DNA of 64,000 nt from Paractinoplanes ovalisporus (GCF_016834655.1 NZ_JAENHP010000034.1:29897-93896), one strand, 5' to 3'. Shown: positions 15,841 through 25,082, counted from the first letter of the stretch. Numbers and translations are program-made. The notes: generated from the letters alone by a model not told the origin.

Positions 15841-17721
15841 ATGTTGCGGATGAGCCGGGCCGGCCTGGCCGATCGCTGGACCCTCTTCGTGGGCGCGCTG
15901 CTCTCGGTCGCCCTCGGGGTGGCCCTCGTGCAGTCCTCACTGCTGCTGCTGATCACGGCGGCCACCTTCGACCCGCCGCCCGGCCTGAGCGCGGCCGAGC
16001 GCATGGAGTTCTCCGACGGCACCACCGCCGCGGTGTCGATGCTGGGCGTGGTGCTCGGCGGGGCGGTCTTCCTGGCCGGGTTCATCATCAGCTCGACGTT
16101 CGCGTTCACCGTCGACCAGCGCCGTCGCGACCTCGCCCTGCTGCGCCTGGTCGGTGGCAGCCGCGGTCAGGTCCGGCGCCTGCTGCTGGGCGAGGCGCTG
16201 CTGCTGGGCGTCGCCGGGGCCGGTCTCGGCGTCCCGGCCGGGCTCGAAGTGATGAAGCTCCAGGCGTGGCTGATGCGGCGCTTCGAGTTCGTGCCCGACG
16301 GGTTCACCGGCCAGTGGCGCATGTGGATCCTCGGTGTCTCACTGGGCACCGGTCTGCTGCTCGCGATCTCCGGCGTGCTGGTCGCGGCGCGGCGGGCGGC
16401 CCGGGTGCGGCCGCTGGAAGCGCTGCGCGAGACCGGGGCGGCGGCCCGAGTGATGACCGCCGGGCGCTGGATCGCCGGGCTGCTGTTCTTCGGCGGCGCG
16501 CTGGCCCTGGTCATCGTGGCGCCGCACGGCGGCCCGGCGGGCGGTCAGGCCATGGCGCTGAACGTGGCGATGCCGGCCTCGGTGGCCGTGGTGGCGTTCG
16601 CGCCGCTGCTGGTGCCGCTGTTCGCCCGGCTGATGCCGTTCGGGGGCGGGGTGCTGGGCTCGCTGGCCCGGGCCAACCTGCGCGACGCGCGCCGCCGGTC
16701 GGCCTCGGTCGCGGCGCCGCTGATCGTGCTGGTCGCGCTCGTGGTCGGCAACACCGGCGCCGGGTCGTCGTTCACGACCAGCGGGATCGACGAGGTCGCC
16801 CGGTCGACCCACGCCGACTTCGTGGTCGAGGGCCGCGGCCCGATCGCGGACGTGCCGGGCGTGGCCACGGTCTCGACCGAGCTCTCGCTGCCCGGCGAGG
16901 TCACGACCGGGCAGGGCGAAGATCGGGAGACCGAGGCGGTGTCCGCGCTGGTGGTCGACCCGGCCGCGTACTCGGCGATCCACGGCACGCCCGTGCGCCT
17001 GAGCGGGCGGGCGGTGGCGGCCGGTCCCGGCGGTGACGTGCCGAAGAGCGGAACCGTCCGGCTGCGGCTGCCCGAGGGCGACCTCGGCGACCTGCCGGTG
17101 GTGGCTTCGGTGCCGGCCACGATGAGCGGCGGCGCCAACCTGCTGCTGCCACCGGGTCTGGTGCCCGAGGCTCAGCTGGCCGGAGCCCAGGCCCGGTCGT
17201 TCGTCGCGCTCAAGCCGGGGGCCGACCCCGCCGCCGTGAGAGCCGCGCTGGCCCGCTCCGGCCCGGTGTCGAGCCTCGACGACTGGCTGCGGGCCGACGC
17301 CGACGCCCGCAACTCCACCAACGAGAAGATCATGCTGATCGTGCTGGGCCTGGGCGGGCTCTACGCGCTCCTCGGCGTCGTCAACTCGGCGGTCATCGGC
17401 GCGGCGACCCGTCGTCGCGAGTTCGCCGAGGCGCGGGTGACCGGCCTGACCCGCGGCCAGGTCGTGCGGGTGGCCCTGCTCGAGACGTTCGCCGTCACCG
17501 GCGCGGCTCTGCTGCTGGGCGTGGTCGCGGCGTCGGCCGCCCTGATCGCGGCCCTGGCCACGACGAGCGCCGTGACCGGCGCCGCGACCCTCGACCTGTC
17601 ATGGCCCCTGATCGCCGGGGTGGCCGCGGTGGCGCTGACCGTCACCGGCCTGACCAGCCTGATCACGTCATGGTCGGCCACCCGCCGCCCACCCGTGACC
17701 TTGCTGGCCGCCCAGGAATGA
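15841..17721 (+). CDS. FtsX/MacB-like ABC permease
   Basis: The 626-residue membrane protein has two FtsX domains. TM1 is near residues 15-40 (TLFVGALLSVALGVALVQSSLLLLI), with TM segments near 60-85, 115-135 and 160-185. A second set lies near 210-265, and three C-terminal TMs run from LIVLGLGGLYALLGVVNSAVIG onward. Between the halves is a large extracytoplasmic domain. RRRDLALLRLVGGSRGQVRRLLLGEALLLG and RRREFAEARVTGLTRGQVVRVALLETF are the paired coupling motifs. With the upstream ATPase it forms an exporter or mechanotransmission complex; the substrate is unknown and no regulator is adjacent. Confidence 0.92.
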   Translation: MLRMSRAGLADRWTLFVGALLSVALGVALVQSSLLLLITAATFDPPPGLSAAERMEFSDGTTAAVSMLGVVLGGAVFLAGFIISSTFAFTVDQRRRDLALLRLVGGSRGQVRRLLLGEALLLGVAGAGLGVPAGLEVMKLQAWLMRRFEFVPDGFTGQWRMWILGVSLGTGLLLAISGVLVAARRAARVRPLEALRETGAAARVMTAGRWIAGLLFFGGALALVIVAPHGGPAGGQAMALNVAMPASVAVVAFAPLLVPLFARLMPFGGGVLGSLARANLRDARRRSASVAAPLIVLVALVVGNTGAGSSFTTSGIDEVARSTHADFVVEGRGPIADVPGVATVSTELSLPGEVTTGQGEDRETEAVSALVVDPAAYSAIHGTPVRLSGRAVAAGPGGDVPKSGTVRLRLPEGDLGDLPVVASVPATMSGGANLLLPPGLVPEAQLAGAQARSFVALKPGADPAAVRAALARSGPVSSLDDWLRADADARNSTNEKIMLIVLGLGGLYALLGVVNSAVIGAATRRREFAEARVTGLTRGQVVRVALLETFAVTGAALLLGVVAASAALIAALATTSAVTGAATLDLSWPLIAGVAAVALTVTGLTSLITSWSATRRPPVTLLAAQE

Positions 17722-17819
17722 GATCCCGGGCTGCGACGAAGCTGACTTGGTCCGGCGGCTCCTGGGTTGCACTGAACGGGGGACGAGAACCGGCTATTCC
17801 TCATCACCGTATGAGACCG

Positions 17820-18821
17820 TCAATTCGCCTGCCGGAGCTGGGAGAAGTTGGCCGTGTGATCCGGCTGGATGGCGAACCGGAAGGTCAATGAGGGGTGTCC
17901 GTCCGGGCTGCTGCCTCGGGTGTGGACTTGGTCGATGCAGACGACTGCCCAATAGCCGTTGCTGTTACACAAAACCACCGCGTCGCCCTCGCGAACCGTT
18001 CGAACCCGTGAGGAGCCGTCATAGGCGCTCGCGTCGCTCACCTCGGTTACATCCGTGACTCCGGAGGCCGAGGCGATCGTCTCAATGTCGGCCGGATTGT
18101 TGTATACGTGTACGACGCCTCGACCGGCTTCGCCGACGCGGAGCGTAAACGTCATGGCACCGGAGCCGAGTTCGTACTCGCCGTCGTTGTTGGAAAAGTC
18201 GAACGTCTCCGTGCCGTGGACGTCTGGGCTGACGTAACGGGCGGGGTCGTGCCGCAGCGTCCGAGCGATGCGGTCGGGTGAAACGACTTGGAGCGGGTTC
18301 GGTCCGATCGGCGGAACCGGCAGGATCTCCTGACCGTGCAGGTTGTGCAGCAGCTTGATGTACTCCGCCTCATAGTTCTCGTCGCGTCGGAAATCGAGGT
18401 AGACCGGGTTGCCCAGGAACATCGGAATCCGGCGGTCCGGGTTGTCACGCAGAACGGGCAGGATACGGTCCTCATCCAGCCTGTCCATAAGTTCGGCCGT
18501 AAGCATTCGACGTTCGTAGGCGACACCACCTCTGCCCTCGTACGCCTTCCGGGTATAGGTGTCGGTCACGATGACCAGGATGCGATCGGCGTCCCTGATG
18601 CCTTCCTCCATGAACAACGGGAGGTTCGTACCCAGACGAGCGTTCCAGCGGTCGAGGATGACATCCACACCGTTATGGCGTAGCCGAGTTGCGAGTTTCA
18701 GCACCCAGGCGCTGTGCTGGGGGGAATCCCACGAGTAGGACACGAACACACGCGGCGCCAAGGTTGCGTCTGCCGGATTTGTCACCCCGACCATGGTGGC
18801 CGATGAAGGCGTGCGGCTCAC
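17820..18821 (-). CDS. SEFIR/TIR-like domain protein, candidate anti-phage effector
   Basis: The 333-residue protein opens with a SEFIR/TIR-type fold: RVFVSYSWDSPQHSAWVLKL, LRHNGVDVILDRWN, ADRILVIVTDTYTRKAYEGRGGVAYERRMLTAEL, RILPVLRD, and IPMFLGNPVYLDFR. The Glu in the GGVAYE segment is at the position where bacterial TIR/SEFIR NADases carry the catalytic Glu (inference). The C-terminal 150 residues are beta-rich and unlike anything I know; they may be the sensor. Base composition is lower in GC than its neighbours and the gene stands alone, which suggests transfer. GTG 18821, ATG 18794 and GTG 18785 are possible starts; none has a good ribosome site. Confidence 0.75.
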   Translation of the reverse strand: MSRTPSSATMVGVTNPADATLAPRVFVSYSWDSPQHSAWVLKLATRLRHNGVDVILDRWNARLGTNLPLFMEEGIRDADRILVIVTDTYTRKAYEGRGGVAYERRMLTAELMDRLDEDRILPVLRDNPDRRIPMFLGNPVYLDFRRDENYEAEYIKLLHNLHGQEILPVPPIGPNPLQVVSPDRIARTLRHDPARYVSPDVHGTETFDFSNNDGEYELGSGAMTFTLRVGEAGRGVVHVYNNPADIETIASASGVTDVTEVSDASAYDGSSRVRTVREGDAVVLCNSNGYWAVVCIDQVHTRGSSPDGHPSLTFRFAIQPDHTANFSQLRQAN

Positions 18822-18929
18822 GTAGGCACGCGGGCTCGTCGCCGGGCGATCTCCACCCTTTGCAAGATGGGCGGCAAGGGAAAAGTCGGATCTGTAGGGT
18901 CGGTCAGCCCGTGACTGCTAGGGAAGGGG

Positions 18930-19889
18930 TCAGATCTCGAGGGTCCAGTTCACGAAGCGAAGCTTCGGCGTGAATCCGGCTTTCTCATAGAGCCGGACCG
19001 CGCCGAAGGCGTTCTCCGAGTCCGCCTCCACGAGGGCCCGGTCGTAGCCCTCGTCGGCCGCGGTTCGCAACGCCTGCCCGATCAGGGCACCGGCGACGCC
19101 GCGCTTGCGGTAGGCGGGCTGGGTCGCGATGAGCATGAAACGCGCGTCGCGGATGCCGGTGGCCGCCGTGTCGGCATCCCACGACATCGTCACCAGCATG
19201 CCGGCGGGAGCCCCGCTCGCCTCGTCGCGGAGCAGGAAGCTGACCGTGGGCCGGAACGTCTGGTTGATGATTTTGCTCTTCCAGGAGTCCGCCGTCATCG
19301 GCGACCGGAGCCGGTCGTCCGCGAACGCCTCGTTGCGGATCAGGCGGAACTCCTCGTCGTTCCGCTCCGACCACGGCTCGACGCGGAGCCCGGCCGGGAC
19401 CGGGACGTCCCGGATCTGGTCGCCGAGCGGGTGCTGCATGTGCTGGTAACAGCCGACCGGCACAAAACCCTGAGACTCCATGAGCTCCGGCAGGCCGGCC
19501 ATGCTCTCGGGCTTGTGGATGTCGATGGCCAGCTTCAGCGTCGACCCGTGCCGCGCGTGCTGCTCCTTCGCCGCCGTGACTCCGGCTTTTACCAGCGTGG
19601 CGCCGAGGCCCTGGCGCCGATAGGCGGGGGCCACCCCGCCGTCCATGACGACCCGCTGGATGTCCTCCCCGGTCGGCTGATACCTGGTCTTCATGAAGCC
19701 GGCCATCACGTCACCGTCGAAGGCGGCCAGGCTGCCGCGTTGCAGATCGGTGTAGGGGTCGACCAGCTCCTGGAGGGTGTCCTCCTCGTCGTAGTACTCC
19801 CCGATCTGGTCGACCGCCTCCATGGCGTTGAGCAGATCGGCCGAGGTCTTCGCGTCGCCGCGGGCGAGGGGCCGCCAGGTGATGTGCAT
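18930..19889 (-). CDS. Tandem GNAT-fold acetyltransferase
   Basis: The 319-residue protein has two GNAT domains. The N-terminal one has GVAPAYRRQGLGATLVKAGV; the C-terminal one has FMLIATQPAYRKRGVAGALIGQALRTAADEGYDRALVEADSENAFGAVRLYEKAGF. Both retain an R/Q-x-x-G-x-G/A acetyl-CoA loop. The substrate is unknown; this architecture resembles mycothiol-synthase-like paralogues. The ATG at 19889 is chosen because TAGTCT lies exactly 7 nt upstream, consistent with a leaderless mRNA; this box overlaps the stop codon of the gene behind it. Confidence 0.85.
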   Translation of the reverse strand: MHITWRPLARGDAKTSADLLNAMEAVDQIGEYYDEEDTLQELVDPYTDLQRGSLAAFDGDVMAGFMKTRYQPTGEDIQRVVMDGGVAPAYRRQGLGATLVKAGVTAAKEQHARHGSTLKLAIDIHKPESMAGLPELMESQGFVPVGCYQHMQHPLGDQIRDVPVPAGLRVEPWSERNDEEFRLIRNEAFADDRLRSPMTADSWKSKIINQTFRPTVSFLLRDEASGAPAGMLVTMSWDADTAATGIRDARFMLIATQPAYRKRGVAGALIGQALRTAADEGYDRALVEADSENAFGAVRLYEKAGFTPKLRFVNWTLEI

Positions 19890-19899
19890 CCGGCGGAGA

Positions 19900-21003
19900 C
19901 TAGTTCCCGGATGGCCGGGCTGTCGCCTCAATTCCGCGATCTTGAGGCAGCCGCACCACGTCGGCGATGACGGCGTCGTCCTCGGTGAGGCGCACGGCAG
20001 CCGGGCTGTCGTAGACCACCAGCAGGCGGCCGTCGCCGTAGTTGCTCAGGCCTTCGGCGTGGTCGTCGCCCTCGCCGAAGGTCAGTTCGAGGTCCCGGGT
20101 GATCAGGTCGCCCCGCACGATCGTCGGCTGCTCGGAGCGGCACGCGCCGTGCCAGCGGTAGACGCGCACCGGCCCGTCCAGGTCCATCGTCGGGCCGGCC
20201 AGGATCAGCAGGTCGTCGCCGTCGGGGCACAGGTCGCGCACGCCGAGACCGTCGAGCTCGAGCACGTGTTTGCGATAGGTGAAGCCGTCGTCGAACTCGT
20301 GCAGCCGCAGGCGGTCGGGCTCGTCCGGGTCGATGTAGGGGCGCAGTTCCAGCACGAAGGCCCAGCCCCGCAGCACGGGCCCGCGCAGGCCCAGGTAGAC
20401 CCGGTCGCCACTGACCGCGATGCCCTCGATGTCGAGCCCGTTGTCCTTGCCCGGGATCGGCAGGAACGGCGCCAGGTGGTCGTCCTTGCGCAGCAGCTGA
20501 CGCAGGTCGTCCTTGCCGCCCAGAGCCGCCGCGTAGTGCCTCTCGCCGTCGACTTCGATTTCCCGTACGGGCGTGGGCAGCCCATCCACGTCGGCGATCG
20601 GGAGCCGTACGAGAATCTGCCGGTTCTCCTGCCCCTCGATCCGCGCCAGCCGCTTGAGCGCCTTCTCACCCTCGTGCCGGTCCTTGATCTGTTTGCGGCG
20701 CAGGCTGTGCGAGCCGATCGCCCACAGGAAGTGGCCGGTGCGGGCCAGCCCCTCGACGTCGGCCTCCTCCTCGATGTCGGTGCCGGGCAGGCTGATGAAG
20801 TCACCCAGCCGGTACGTGGTCTCGTCACCGAACTCGGTGGGCGCCGAGGGGTTGTCGGCGACCAGACGCTCCACGGTCGCGGTCTCGTCACCCGCGATCC
20901 ACAGCACGGGCCCGTCGAGGCGTACGGCGGAAAGGTTGGTGTGGGTCGCCATGGCCCGGGACTTGTCCCCGAAGCGCAGGCGGACCGTGTGATCGAGCGT
21001 CAT
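19900..21003 (-). CDS. DUF3616 family protein
   Basis: The protein is about 367 residues and beta-propeller-like: LSAVRLDGPVLWIAGDETATVERL, DIEEEADVEGLARTGHFLWAIGSHSLRRKQ, GLDIEGIAVSGDRVYLGLRGPVLRGWAFVLEL, DLCPDGDDLLILAGPTMDLDGPVRVYRW, and AEGLSNYGDGRLLVVYD. These repeated blocks are characteristic of the DUF3616 family, whose function is unknown. There is no signal peptide. The start is uncertain among closely spaced ATGs at 21003 and 21012. Confidence 0.75.
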   Translation of the reverse strand: MTLDHTVRLRFGDKSRAMATHTNLSAVRLDGPVLWIAGDETATVERLVADNPSAPTEFGDETTYRLGDFISLPGTDIEEEADVEGLARTGHFLWAIGSHSLRRKQIKDRHEGEKALKRLARIEGQENRQILVRLPIADVDGLPTPVREIEVDGERHYAAALGGKDDLRQLLRKDDHLAPFLPIPGKDNGLDIEGIAVSGDRVYLGLRGPVLRGWAFVLELRPYIDPDEPDRLRLHEFDDGFTYRKHVLELDGLGVRDLCPDGDDLLILAGPTMDLDGPVRVYRWHGACRSEQPTIVRGDLITRDLELTFGEGDDHAEGLSNYGDGRLLVVYDSPAAVRLTEDDAVIADVVRLPQDRGIEATARPSGN

Positions 21004-21061
21004 GGTCAACATCGTGTCACCGGGAGGCCACCGAGGGGCCTCCACTGTCGGGACGGCGAAA

Positions 21062-22417
21062 TCAGCTGGACGGGCGAGGAGCGGCGACCGGACTGCGATG
21101 ACCGTCGGCGTCCACCGCCCGTACGCCGAAGAACACGTTGTCCTTGGAGAGGTCGATCGTCACCGTCGTCACCTTGCCGACCGCGCGCGAATGCTCCCAG
21201 TCCGGGGCCGTGGTCTCGCGCCAGACGACCTCGTAGCCGGCCAGGTCGGGTTCGGTGCCCAGTTCCCAGCGCAGCGTCGTGGAATTGGTGAGCTGCGTGG
21301 TGTCGATGACCACGCCCCGCGGCGTGCCCGGCGCCTCGGACAGCGACCACAGCACGGCCGCGTTGACCCGGGCCACCCGCGCGATGTAGTCGAAGTCGCA
21401 GAACTCGATCAGGTCGCCGTACTGCACGCCGTTCTCGACCCGGACGTCCTGGTGCTCGTGGGCGAAGTTCTCACGCGGCTCGGTGAACCGGGCCGCCGGA
21501 TAGCCCCGCAGCAGGAACGAGATGTGGTCGCTGCCGCGCAGGTAGCGGTCGCGCCGCCAGATCACCCGCACGTCCGTGCCGTCCGGTTCGACCTGCTTGA
21601 CGAACCGGCCCAGCTGCCGCGACGGGCCGTCGTTCTCGCCGCCGACGCTCTTGCGGGTGTTCGCCTCGGCCGCCGTCTCCGAAGTGGGCACCCCCTCGAC
21701 GAACAGCCGCACGGTCCGGTTGGCGGGGCGGGTGCCGTCGTGGGCGTCCCCGGTGCCGACGATGTCGTTGCTGAACATGGCCTGGATGTCGGCGCCGGCG
21801 TCGCGGTAGACCTGCGCCATGTGGTCGGAGCCGTAGAGGCCCTGCTCCTCGCCGGCCACGGCCGCGAAGACGATCGTGGCTTCGGGCTGCCGCCGGGCCA
21901 TCACGCGCGCCAGCTCCATGATCACGGCCACACCCGAGGCGTCGTCGTCCGCCCCGGGCGCGTCGGACACCGCGTCCATCACGTCGGTCACCCGCGAGTC
22001 GTAGTGACCCGTGACGACGTACGTGCGGGCCGGTGTGACGCTCCCCGTGAGTGTCGCGATCACGTTGGTGATGGTGGTGGGAACCGGGACGCGCGGCGAG
22101 ACGGGCTGCACGAACGCCTGCGCTTCGACCGTCATCCGGCCGCCGGAGATTGCGGCATATCCGCGCATCTCCGCGAGGATCCAGTCGCGGGCAGCGCCGA
22201 TGCCACGCACCGGGTCGTCCTGACCGGAGAGCGTGTGCCGGGTGCCGAACGAGACCAGCTTCCGCACGATGGCCTCGATCCGCCGCGGGTCGATCTCCCG
22301 CAGAATCGCCCGGAGCTCCGGCCCCGGCGGCGCGCCGACCGCCTCGCCCGCCATCAGGGGCGCCGCCGCAGCCGCCGCGGAAACGGTCAGAAACGCACGC
22401 CGACTCGTGTTGGCCAT
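21062..22417 (-). CDS. Tat-exported M28 zinc aminopeptidase
   Basis: The 451-residue protein has an N-terminal twin-arginine signal (NTSRRAFLTVSAAAAAAPLM). The M28 metal-binding residues are visible in VVTGHYDSR, PGADDDASGVAVIMEL, AGEEQGLYGSDHMA, MFSNDIVG and GSDHISFLLRG. A C-terminal fibronectin-III-like domain (TTLRWELGTEPDLAGYEVVWRETTAPDWEH) follows. It is probably a secreted exopeptidase. CAGAGT lies 6 nt before the ATG and no ribosome site is evident. The phosphofructokinase gene ends 24 bp upstream on the same strand. Confidence 0.9.
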   Translation of the reverse strand: MANTSRRAFLTVSAAAAAAPLMAGEAVGAPPGPELRAILREIDPRRIEAIVRKLVSFGTRHTLSGQDDPVRGIGAARDWILAEMRGYAAISGGRMTVEAQAFVQPVSPRVPVPTTITNVIATLTGSVTPARTYVVTGHYDSRVTDVMDAVSDAPGADDDASGVAVIMELARVMARRQPEATIVFAAVAGEEQGLYGSDHMAQVYRDAGADIQAMFSNDIVGTGDAHDGTRPANRTVRLFVEGVPTSETAAEANTRKSVGGENDGPSRQLGRFVKQVEPDGTDVRVIWRRDRYLRGSDHISFLLRGYPAARFTEPRENFAHEHQDVRVENGVQYGDLIEFCDFDYIARVARVNAAVLWSLSEAPGTPRGVVIDTTQLTNSTTLRWELGTEPDLAGYEVVWRETTAPDWEHSRAVGKVTTVTIDLSKDNVFFGVRAVDADGHRSPVAAPRPSS

Positions 22418-22441
22418 GCGTCCACTCTGGCCCTCACGCGT

Positions 22442-23761
22442 TCATATGTCCACGTTCATCAATATGTTGCGGAATGACGGCGGCTGGCCCGTGGCCTCCA
22501 GCACCGACATCCACAGGTCACCGGCCGGGTCGACCTGGTTGCGGGCCGACACCGCGACCGGGATGGGCACGTGCACGAACCGGCTGCGCCACATGCCGAC
22601 GACCATCTCGGTGCGCCCGGCCATCGCCGCGTGCACCGCCGCCTGGGCCAGGCGCAGGCAATAGACGCTGTCGTAGGGGTTGGCGGGCACACTGCGGATC
22701 ACATAGCTCGGGTCGATGTACTTGAGGTTGGCCTCCTCGCCGGCGGCCGCGAAGTCGTCGAGGATGCGCTGCCGCAGATAGATCCCGAAGTCGCCGAGCC
22801 GGGTGTTGCCGGAGGCGTCGGTGCCGCCGGCGGCCAGGTAGTCCTGCCCGGCGCCCTCGGCCACCACGACCAGCGCGTGCCCCCGCTCGCGGACCCGGCG
22901 CCGCAGGTGCGGCAGGAAGCCGTCGACGTCGGCCGGCACCTCGGGGATCAGCACGTAGTCGGCGTCGTTGGTGGCCAGCGCGGCATAGCAGGCGATGAAC
23001 CCGCTGTGCCGCCCCATCAGCTGCACCAGCCCGATCCCGCCCGGTTGCGCGGTCGCCTCGGTGTGCGCGGCCCGGATCGACTCGGTGGCCTTGCCGAACG
23101 CCGTCTGGAACCCGAAGCTGTGCCCGATGAACGGGATGTCGTTGTCGATCGTCTTCGGCACCCCGACCACGGCGATCCGCCGGTCCCGCTCGGCGATCTC
23201 CCGGGCGATCCGCTGGGCGCCGCGCATCGACCCGTCGCCGCCGATCACGAACAGCACGTTGACGCCCAGCTGGTCGAGGCAGTCGACGATCTCGGCCGGG
23301 TCCTGGTTGCCGCGCGAGGTGCCGAGGATCGTGCCGCCCTGCTCGTTGATGTATTCCACCCCGGCCGGCGTCAGCTCGACCACGTCGTGCCCGTGCCGCG
23401 CGACCAGGCCCCGATAGCCGTTGCGGAACCCGACAATTTTCCGTACGCCGTAATGGGAGGTCAGCTCGAGCACGAGCCCCCGGATCACGTCGTTGAGCCC
23501 GGGGCAGAGCCCACCGCAGGTGACGATCCCGACGCGCGTCTTGGCCGGGTCGAAGAAGATCTGCCGGCGCGGCCCACCCGGCTCGAACGAGGGCGGTTCC
23601 CCCTCCCGGGCGGCGAGCATGTCCAGGGTGTCGTCGAAGAGCACGCGGTCGTTCTCGTCGACGTAGTGCTCAGTGGTGCCGCGCCGCCCGACAAGCCCAC
23701 CCAGCGGCGACCCGATCCGCCCAGCACCGAGCGACCGCACCCGCAGATCCGCCGCCTCCAT
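22442..23761 (-). CDS. 6-phosphofructokinase, plant/trypanosome-like long form
   Basis: The 439-residue protein has RVGIVTCGGLCPGLNDVIRGLV (nucleotide loop), GGTILGTSRG, VLFVIGGDGSMRGAQ, VVGVPKTIDNDI and QLMGRHSGFIACYAAL. GGDG is the ATP-dependent form, whereas PKTIDND is shared with PPi-dependent enzymes; this combination marks the long ATP-PFK clade of plants, trypanosomatids and some actinobacteria. An N-terminal extension of about 70 residues precedes the core. TAGTCT lies 6 nt before the ATG, indicating a leaderless mRNA. Confidence 0.88.
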   Translation of the reverse strand: MEAADLRVRSLGAGRIGSPLGGLVGRRGTTEHYVDENDRVLFDDTLDMLAAREGEPPSFEPGGPRRQIFFDPAKTRVGIVTCGGLCPGLNDVIRGLVLELTSHYGVRKIVGFRNGYRGLVARHGHDVVELTPAGVEYINEQGGTILGTSRGNQDPAEIVDCLDQLGVNVLFVIGGDGSMRGAQRIAREIAERDRRIAVVGVPKTIDNDIPFIGHSFGFQTAFGKATESIRAAHTEATAQPGGIGLVQLMGRHSGFIACYAALATNDADYVLIPEVPADVDGFLPHLRRRVRERGHALVVVAEGAGQDYLAAGGTDASGNTRLGDFGIYLRQRILDDFAAAGEEANLKYIDPSYVIRSVPANPYDSVYCLRLAQAAVHAAMAGRTEMVVGMWRSRFVHVPIPVAVSARNQVDPAGDLWMSVLEATGQPPSFRNILMNVDI

Positions 23762-23815
23762 GGCGCGAGACTAGGCGCCCCCCGTTACACCCGTGTTCCG
23801 CCGTACAGTCGGCCA

Positions 23816-24277
23816 ATGATCGTCCGCACCGAGTGGAGCGTGCCGCACACCCCCGAGCAACTGTGGCCGGCGCTGTGCGACTCACGCGTCGAGCTGACCC
23901 CGCGCTGCCCGGTCTTCTGCCTCGGCACCCCACGCCCCACCGAGTGCCGCTTGCCCGACGGCCCCGGCGAGGTTGGCGCCGCCCGTCAGTGCGTCTCCGA
24001 ACAGGGCACAGTGCGCCAGCGCATCACGGTCTGGGAACCGCCGGCCCGGCTCGCGTTCCACATGGAAGAGACCAACCTCTGCTTCCACCATTTCGTCAAC
24101 AGCCTGGGCGACGTCTTCGAGCTGACCCCCGAACCCACCGGCACCCGCATAACCCGCACAACCACGGTCTCAGTGCGCCGCGGCTTTGCCCCTGTGCTGG
24201 CGCCGGCCCTCTGGGTGGGCCTGAAGTCGGTGCACCGCTTCGTCTTCCGAAATTGGCAACGCATGCGTCTGACGTGA
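23816..24277 (+). CDS. SRPBCC (START-like) family protein
   Basis: The 153-residue protein begins MIVRTEWSVPHTPEQLWPALCDS, a typical polyketide-cyclase/START N-terminus. ITVWEPPARLAFHMEE and VFELTPEPTGTRITRTTTVSVR provide the central beta-strands, and a hydrophobic C-terminal helix follows. It probably binds a small hydrophobic ligand. TACAGT at 23804-23809 lies 6 nt before the ATG, suggesting a leaderless transcript divergent from the phosphofructokinase. Confidence 0.78.
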   Translation: MIVRTEWSVPHTPEQLWPALCDSRVELTPRCPVFCLGTPRPTECRLPDGPGEVGAARQCVSEQGTVRQRITVWEPPARLAFHMEETNLCFHHFVNSLGDVFELTPEPTGTRITRTTTVSVRRGFAPVLAPALWVGLKSVHRFVFRNWQRMRLT

Positions 24278-24285
24278 CGGCTTCC

Positions 24286-24386
24286 CATTCCGTACGGGTC
24301 CACGACCGCGCCAACCGCAGAACGGGCGGCCCCCGGGTTCAAGGAGTGCGCGGTGGGTCACCGTGCATGATCCGGCGCGGGCTCAC
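24286..24386 (-). repeat. 101-bp dispersed repeat, copy 2
   Basis: Reverse-complement copy of 13356-13456 with six substitutions and no gaps. It begins 8 bp after the SRPBCC stop codon. Function unknown. Confidence 0.85.
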
Positions 24387-24488
24387 CCCTCCGGGGCAAC
24401 GCCGGCTTCGAATTGTCCTCGCCGCCGCCTCTAGGCTGCCGGACAGACGCGCGATCTGAGGTGAGGGCTGATAGCAACGATCTGGCCG

Positions 24489-25070
24489 GTGCTCCTGGGT
24501 TTTCTGCTCACCACCGTCCTCGGCGGGTACTTCGGCTCGCTGTTTCAGCGCCGGGTCTGGAACCACCAGCATGTAGTTCAATTCCTGGCCGCGGAGCACA
24601 AACGAACCGTCGAGATCTTCGAGGAGGTGAGCAGACAGCTCGACAAGCGGCTGTACCGCCTTCGGCTTCTCTATTGGAGCCTGCCCGACGGGAACTCGAC
24701 CGGCACGCGATCCGACATGGCCGAGAAGCGCTTGGAGGACTACCGCCAGGTCCTCTACGAATGGAACGACGGCATCAACCGCAATCTGGCGTTGATCCAG
24801 CAATACTTCGGCGACGAGGAACGGCGCGAGCTGGACCTGACCATCGGCCGGCAGTTCGTGGCGCTGGGCGGCATCGTCGAGGGTTTGTGGAACGGCACCC
24901 GCACCCACGACGACGAGCAGAAGGCGAGCTTCGAGCAACAGCTGCTCGAACTCAACTCTCAGATCTACTACTACAACATCCGTCTCCTGAGAACGGTCCG
25001 GGCCGGAGCCATCTCCACGATGCAGGTCTCCGCGCGGAGAAAGGCCTTGGCGACCGGTCGGCCGGATTGA
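24489..25070 (+). CDS. Membrane-anchored coiled-coil protein, unknown function
   Basis: The 193-residue product has an N-terminal TM segment (LLGFLLTTVLGGYFGSLF), then RR and a long charged helical region (HKRTVEIFEEVSRQLDKRLYR...EKASFEQQLLELNSQIYYYNIRL) likely to form a coiled coil in the cytoplasm. The GTG at 24489 lacks a ribosome site. The strong site GAGGTGAGG at 24458-24466 instead points to a CTG at 24468, in frame, which would lengthen the TM helix (IATIWPVLLGFLL). An in-frame stop at 24462 bars anything longer. I recognise no family. Confidence 0.65.
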   Translation: MLLGFLLTTVLGGYFGSLFQRRVWNHQHVVQFLAAEHKRTVEIFEEVSRQLDKRLYRLRLLYWSLPDGNSTGTRSDMAEKRLEDYRQVLYEWNDGINRNLALIQQYFGDEERRELDLTIGRQFVALGGIVEGLWNGTRTHDDEQKASFEQQLLELNSQIYYYNIRLLRTVRAGAISTMQVSARRKALATGRPD

Positions 25071-25082
25071 CCAGGACGCCGA

